Shown here: in pieces, positions 61,788-64,000 of the stretch
Layout of the letters: every line of letters starts with the position of its first letter
Position numbering within the stretch: the stretch's first letter is position 1
From: Nostoc sp. NIES-3756
Lineage (GTDB): Bacteria; Cyanobacteriota; Cyanobacteriia; Cyanobacteriales; Nostocaceae
Assembly: GCF_001548375.1 (NCBI RefSeq)
Contig: NZ_AP017295.1
Span: 1,770,501 to 1,834,500 of the forward strand
Direction: 5' to 3'
Length of the DNA stretch: 64,000 bases
The notes under the pieces: generated by a model
Database searches by the model: none
Told to the model about the DNA's origin: nothing
Seen by the model: the letters and a program-made list of their open reading frames with translations, nothing else
Made by a program: the position numbers and the translations under genes

Positions 61788-63137
61788 TTATCTGCTGATG
61801 CCATTGCTCCCTACCTCGTTAAAATTGAGTTTTTGTGCTGGTTTACCTGTCCATTTCTGCCATCTATCAATGCCACGACTAACTAATTCTGAATTGCTGT
61901 CACCAATAAAACAAATTCTGCCCATTCTTTCACAGCTAACTAAAACCTCACCATTACCAATAAATGGGGCAATCACAAAATGATTGGGGCTGGTGTACAA
62001 ATTGATCAAATAATTAACAATTCCTTCAACTCCTTCAACATTTATTGGTGTTTGCGGTTTAGGTATTGTTTGATGAGAAAAAATTCCTACATAAAGATTG
62101 CCTAGTAATAATTCATATTGAAAAGGCATTTGATTATTTTGGTAGAATTTATAAATGTGTCCTTCAGAACGGATAACAGCGACAACCTTGGCTTCATCGA
62201 CTAAGTAATTATGTTCCCAGGTGGGGGAAAGGGTAGCGATCGCCAACGCCGCATCGGAGGGTAAAATATTCCTAAACTTGGATTTTGCAGTATCACCACA
62301 ATATATAAGATGTCTACCTAATAGCCATTCATCGCCAGTTTGCACAGTGACTTCATCAGTAACTATTAGTTCTGGTTGGCGTTGAGTTTTCTTGGCTGCT
62401 AACTTGGCTTCCTTTTGAGCGATCGCACTTTTGTATGCTAGTATTTGAGCAGTTTTCTGCTTTAAGCGCAACTCCTCTACCAGCTTTACTTGGCGTTCCG
62501 CTTCTGCTTTATCTCCCTGTGCCAAAGCTGAGTTGTAAGCCTGCTGTGCCTCCTCTACTAAAGTTCGCTCTTTTGTCCCTGCCCTAGCTATCTGCAATAA
62601 TACTGTCGGGCTATCGGCAATGGGTGTACCCTTAATCAGTTGTTTAACTTCTGGGTGAATACTTTTGGCTATTTGTTTACCATGTTGGAAGGTACGTTCT
62701 GAATAACCCGCTTCTTTCGCTAACTCCACTGTCCGTTTAGGTGGTGAAATCATTTCACCACCTTTAAAAGTATGCTGATTATCGCCAACCTTTGCCCGTA
62801 AGCCCATCCGTTCAAGAATTTGGTCACGTTCTAACCATAATTCTGAGCGTTCTAAAGGTTCTAGCTCATTACGAATCAAGTTTTCATCAATTTCGGCTAA
62901 CCGTGCTTGATCAGCATCTTGATAATTGACAACATGACATTCAATTGCCTTTAACCCTAACAACTTACAAGCCGTCAGTCGATGCAGCCCAGCAATTAAA
63001 GTTAGTTTCTGGTCTACCGTGATAGGATTTAACAGACCATTGGTCTTGATTGACTCTTTGAGTTCATCGACTTTCTCACCCTTGACCGGACGACGGTTGC
63101 GACCGATTTTTATTTGGTCTATGGGTACTGTAGGCAT
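61788..63137 (-). CDS. ParB-like protein fused to a degenerate DNA-methylase domain
   Basis: The 449 aa protein has an N-terminal ParB/sulfiredoxin-fold domain (VPIDQIKIGRNRRPV; LIAGLHRLTACKLLG, the GxHR motif; ENLIRNELEPLERSE) and a helix-turn-helix region (LAKEAGYSERTFQHGKQIAK). Lys/Ala/Gln-rich coil follows, then a C-terminal part like N4/N6 DNA methylases (DEWLLGRHLIYCGDT; FVIAPFIGNGEVLVSCERMG). The catalytic DPPY-type motif is absent (SPTW occupies its place), so methylation is doubtful. I use the ATG at 63137; a GTG eight codons upstream exists. Confidence 0.75.
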   Translation of the reverse strand: MPTVPIDQIKIGRNRRPVKGEKVDELKESIKTNGLLNPITVDQKLTLIAGLHRLTACKLLGLKAIECHVVNYQDADQARLAEIDENLIRNELEPLERSELWLERDQILERMGLRAKVGDNQHTFKGGEMISPPKRTVELAKEAGYSERTFQHGKQIAKSIHPEVKQLIKGTPIADSPTVLLQIARAGTKERTLVEEAQQAYNSALAQGDKAEAERQVKLVEELRLKQKTAQILAYKSAIAQKEAKLAAKKTQRQPELIVTDEVTVQTGDEWLLGRHLIYCGDTAKSKFRNILPSDAALAIATLSPTWEHNYLVDEAKVVAVIRSEGHIYKFYQNNQMPFQYELLLGNLYVGIFSHQTIPKPQTPINVEGVEGIVNYLINLYTSPNHFVIAPFIGNGEVLVSCERMGRICFIGDSNSELVSRGIDRWQKWTGKPAQKLNFNEVGSNGISR

Positions 63138-63161
63138 AGTTAATGGACTTAGTGAAAACAC

Positions 63162-63570
63162 TAAAAACTACGACTAGGATACATTGGATAAGTTTCTTGT
63201 GTGTGTGGAAATGATGATTTTACTGCCAGAAATTATGAGAATGTCTTATAGCACACAGCTAGGGCAAGAATAATGCGTCGATAATACAGTGGTCAATAGG
63301 GTAGTGTCAGCGCAGGTTTCAAGATTAGAGTTTTTCAACGCAGAGAGAAGTATGAGCGGCGGCTTCCGCCGATCATAACTTCGGTGGGGGCGCGGAGGGA
63401 CTCGGAGGGGAGTTTGAGGGAAGTGAGGTAGGAAGTCCCTAGAGCGTGGTTTTAAAGAGCTATATAAGAAAAGAGTTTTTGGTTAATTGCGGATAAGTGC
63501 ATAGCAATTTATCAATCAAACTATCTTGGCTGTTTTCTAGCTAATCACAATTAGAATTTGGAATGAAAAT
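63162..63570. other. Divergent intergenic region with repeat
   Basis: This gap between the ParB-like gene and the export-adaptor gene holds an ACGCAGAG-type repeat at 63337-63409. No ORF or RNA gene is seen. Confidence 0.5.
63337..63409. repeat. ACGCAGAG-type repeat, interrupted
   Basis: It starts AACGCAGAGAGAAG and ends GCGCGGAGGGACTCGGAGGG like the block at 54887, but about 40 bases with GGCGGCTTCCGCC-type palindromes lie in the middle. Confidence 0.6.
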
Positions 63571-64000
63571 ATGGCAGTAAATAAGGAACGCCAATTATTT
63601 ATCAAACCCGATGGTCGGTGGAGGTTAATTTTGGCAGCTTCTGTGGCATTGGCAACGGGGTTAATATCTTTTTATACTATATCGTCGAATAGACTGCGAT
63701 CGCCAGTTGAAACCCCGGCTGCTAAATCTCCTAAAGTAGCTCCTGTAAAAGTTGCTGTCACCGCTTTGGGTCGTTTGCAACCAGAAGGAGAAATCACTAC
63801 TTTATCTGCGCCTAGTTCCACTAACGGTATCCGTGTAGACAGACTGTTAGTTAAGGAAGGCGAGGAAATTCAAGCAGGACAAGTATTAGCGTATCTAGAA
63901 GATTATAACCGTGCTACTTCAGCACTGGAACAAGCTTTAGATAAGCTACAAATTGCCAAAGTCAAATTAGCACAGGTCAAAGCTGGCGCTAAACCCGGAG
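63571..64000 (+). CDS. HlyD/DevB-type membrane fusion protein, N-terminal part
   Basis: The frame is open from the ATG at 63571 to the window end (143 residues seen). It has a short cytoplasmic start, a membrane helix (LILAASVALATGLISFYTI), and the beginning of a biotinyl-lipoyl-like domain (GRLQPEGEITTLSAPSSTNG; VDRLLVKEGEEIQAGQVLAY), then a coiled-coil hairpin (ALEQALDKLQIAKVKLAQVK). This is the DevB class of adaptor that links an ABC exporter to TolC in heterocyst glycolipid export. By position beside the hgl island it could be hgdB of Anabaena; not proven here. Confidence 0.85.
   Translation, partial: MAVNKERQLFIKPDGRWRLILAASVALATGLISFYTISSNRLRSPVETPAAKSPKVAPVKVAVTALGRLQPEGEITTLSAPSSTNGIRVDRLLVKEGEEIQAGQVLAYLEDYNRATSALEQALDKLQIAKVKLAQVKAGAKPG

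Overview
The window comes from a heterocyst-forming filamentous cyanobacterium of the Nostoc/Anabaena type. The evidence is the set of heterocyst glycolipid (hgl) genes with hetN and hetI, cyanobacterial families such as NdhD, Ycf37, DUF2605/DUF2973 and DUF2358, very frequent GCGATCGC (HIP1) octamers, heptanucleotide tandem repeats (AATTACG, GTCATTA, TTCCCTG) and low-to-moderate GC. HetI and HetN look clearly homologous to, but not identical with, the PCC 7120 proteins as I remember them, so I assign genus level only.

Layout. 1-8.1 kb: the 3' end of transketolase, then mostly minus-strand housekeeping genes (ndhD1-type, a coiled-coil protein, thrB, thrS), with a MazF-type toxin-antitoxin pair and a HEPN-like protein between thrB and thrS. 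8.5-12.4 kb: a DUF2605/DUF2973 pair, then a redox cluster (nitroreductase, Old Yellow Enzyme, thioredoxin) divergent from an ArsR-type repressor. 12.4-13.3 kb: a repeat-rich gap with a MITE-like element and an unlisted 54-codon membrane ORF. 13.3-31.2 kb: mixed genes, including a CHASE2-serine/threonine kinase, a VOC protein, a PEP-CTERM protein, a pentapeptide protein, glycerol kinase, an unrecognised duplicated-domain protein coupled to a zinc-ribbon protein, cell-wall proteins, rpmI-rplT, a solute-binding protein and Ycf37. 31.5-35.1 kb: a heme-oxygenase-fold protein, DUF2358, a Kir-type K+ channel, a methyltransferase and a Nostoc-type hypothetical.

35-42.2 kb holds a nucleoside/BMP-type ABC importer (Bmp, NupA, NupB, NupC). 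Its order is broken by a four-gene cassette: a truncated zeta-like kinase, its small partner, a NucS-like nuclease and a hypothetical. An EF-hand protein lies between bmp and nupA.

42.4-60.3 kb is the hgl island. The minus-strand run hglE, a KR-DH protein, hglD, hglC, hglA (PfaD-like) and hglB builds the long-chain alcohol of heterocyst glycolipids by a PUFA-synthase-like route. HetI supplies the phosphopantetheine arm for the carrier domains. HetN is a ketoreductase that carries the ERGSGR pattern-inhibitor sequence. Downstream lie a small conserved protein, a ParB-like protein with a decayed methylase domain, and the start of a DevB/HgdB-type export adaptor that fits glycolipid export.

The best leads are a helical motif shared by HglE (two copies) and HglC (one copy), the ketoreductase split across a repeat-containing spacer, hairpins in two hgl spacers, the interrupted nup locus, the HEPN-like protein beside MazEF, the ParB/degenerate-methylase fusion, and two copies of one MITE-like element, one of them with a nested repeat insertion. 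All calls come from reading the sequence; no database search was run.
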